Under the pieces are notes generated by a model that was not told where the DNA came from, made no database searches, and was given only the letters and a program-made list of their open reading frames with translations. 64,000 bases of DNA from the NCBI GenBank assembly GCA_026122225.1, contig JANEZZ010002672.1:763408-827407 (forward strand). Reading direction: 5' to 3'. Numbering within the stretch: position 1 is the stretch's first letter; every line of letters starts with the position of its first letter. This DNA is from Heloderma charlesbogerti. Its lineage: Eukaryota; Chordata; Lepidosauria; Squamata; Helodermatidae. The position numbers and the translations under genes are program-made. Positions 63,926 to 64,000 of this stretch are shown one piece after another.

Positions 63926-64000
63926 TTATTCTTAGTTGGAACATATTCATATGCATGACCAAACAAAGGCTTTTTGTTGCCTGAAGCAGAGCTGCAAATT

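Overview
This window is non-coding, repeat-rich vertebrate DNA, most likely from a squamate reptile (lizard or snake). CR1 and L2 LINEs with intact reverse-transcriptase frames, a BovB (RTE) fragment, tRNA-headed SINEs with LINE-like tails, a 5S rRNA-headed SINE with a CR1 tail, and many short hAT-like and Harbinger-like elements together fit that group. The species cannot be named from the sequence. I found no host protein-coding exon, functional RNA gene or CRISPR array that I could support.

Positions 1-15742 should not be read as genome structure. The sequence is a 15.7 kb palindrome: base i pairs with base 15743-i, and I found no mismatch wherever I compared the arms. At its centre, 7815-7928, is a 114-nt synthetic-looking hairpin. 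Its outer ends match the PacBio SMRTbell adapter as I remember it, it carries five regularly T.T-mismatched positions, and its loop is T5-A-T6. The simplest reading is an undetected sequencing adapter that let one molecule be read forward and back and then assembled. The right arm (7929-15742) is continuous with the rest of the window. The left arm (1-7814) is the same 7.8 kb in reverse and should be trimmed with the adapter. Everything annotated in one arm is duplicated in the other and must be counted once.

Layout. The 7.8 kb arm carries an old L2 fragment, a Harbinger-like element, a tRNA-type SINE, a GC-rich foldback element and a few dispersed repeats. From 15.8 to 31.5 kb are SINE remnants, hAT-like elements, a 27-bp minisatellite, a CR1-type LINE tail and a 0.7 kb foldback element. 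From 31.5 to 38 kb are the 5S/CR1 SINE, the longest ORF of the window (CR1 reverse transcriptase, 708 codons) and a chimeric CR1 fragment. From 38 to 51 kb are a BovB fragment inside a small DNA element, nested foldback and hAT-like elements, an inverted second copy of the chimeric CR1 fragment, and an L2 element with a 422-codon frame. From 51 to 64 kb are a probable solo LTR, microsatellites, several Harbinger-like elements, an 816-bp inverted-repeat element nested in an older repeat, and an hAT-like element split by an LTR-like insertion.

No set of genes works together here. The only recognisable coding potential is that of 5'-truncated retrotransposons. The strongest unusual signal is technical (the retained adapter). 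The most interesting biological ones are the 5S-CR1 chimeric SINE, the two CR1 copies sharing a non-CR1 leader, and the well-preserved nested insertions with target-site duplications.
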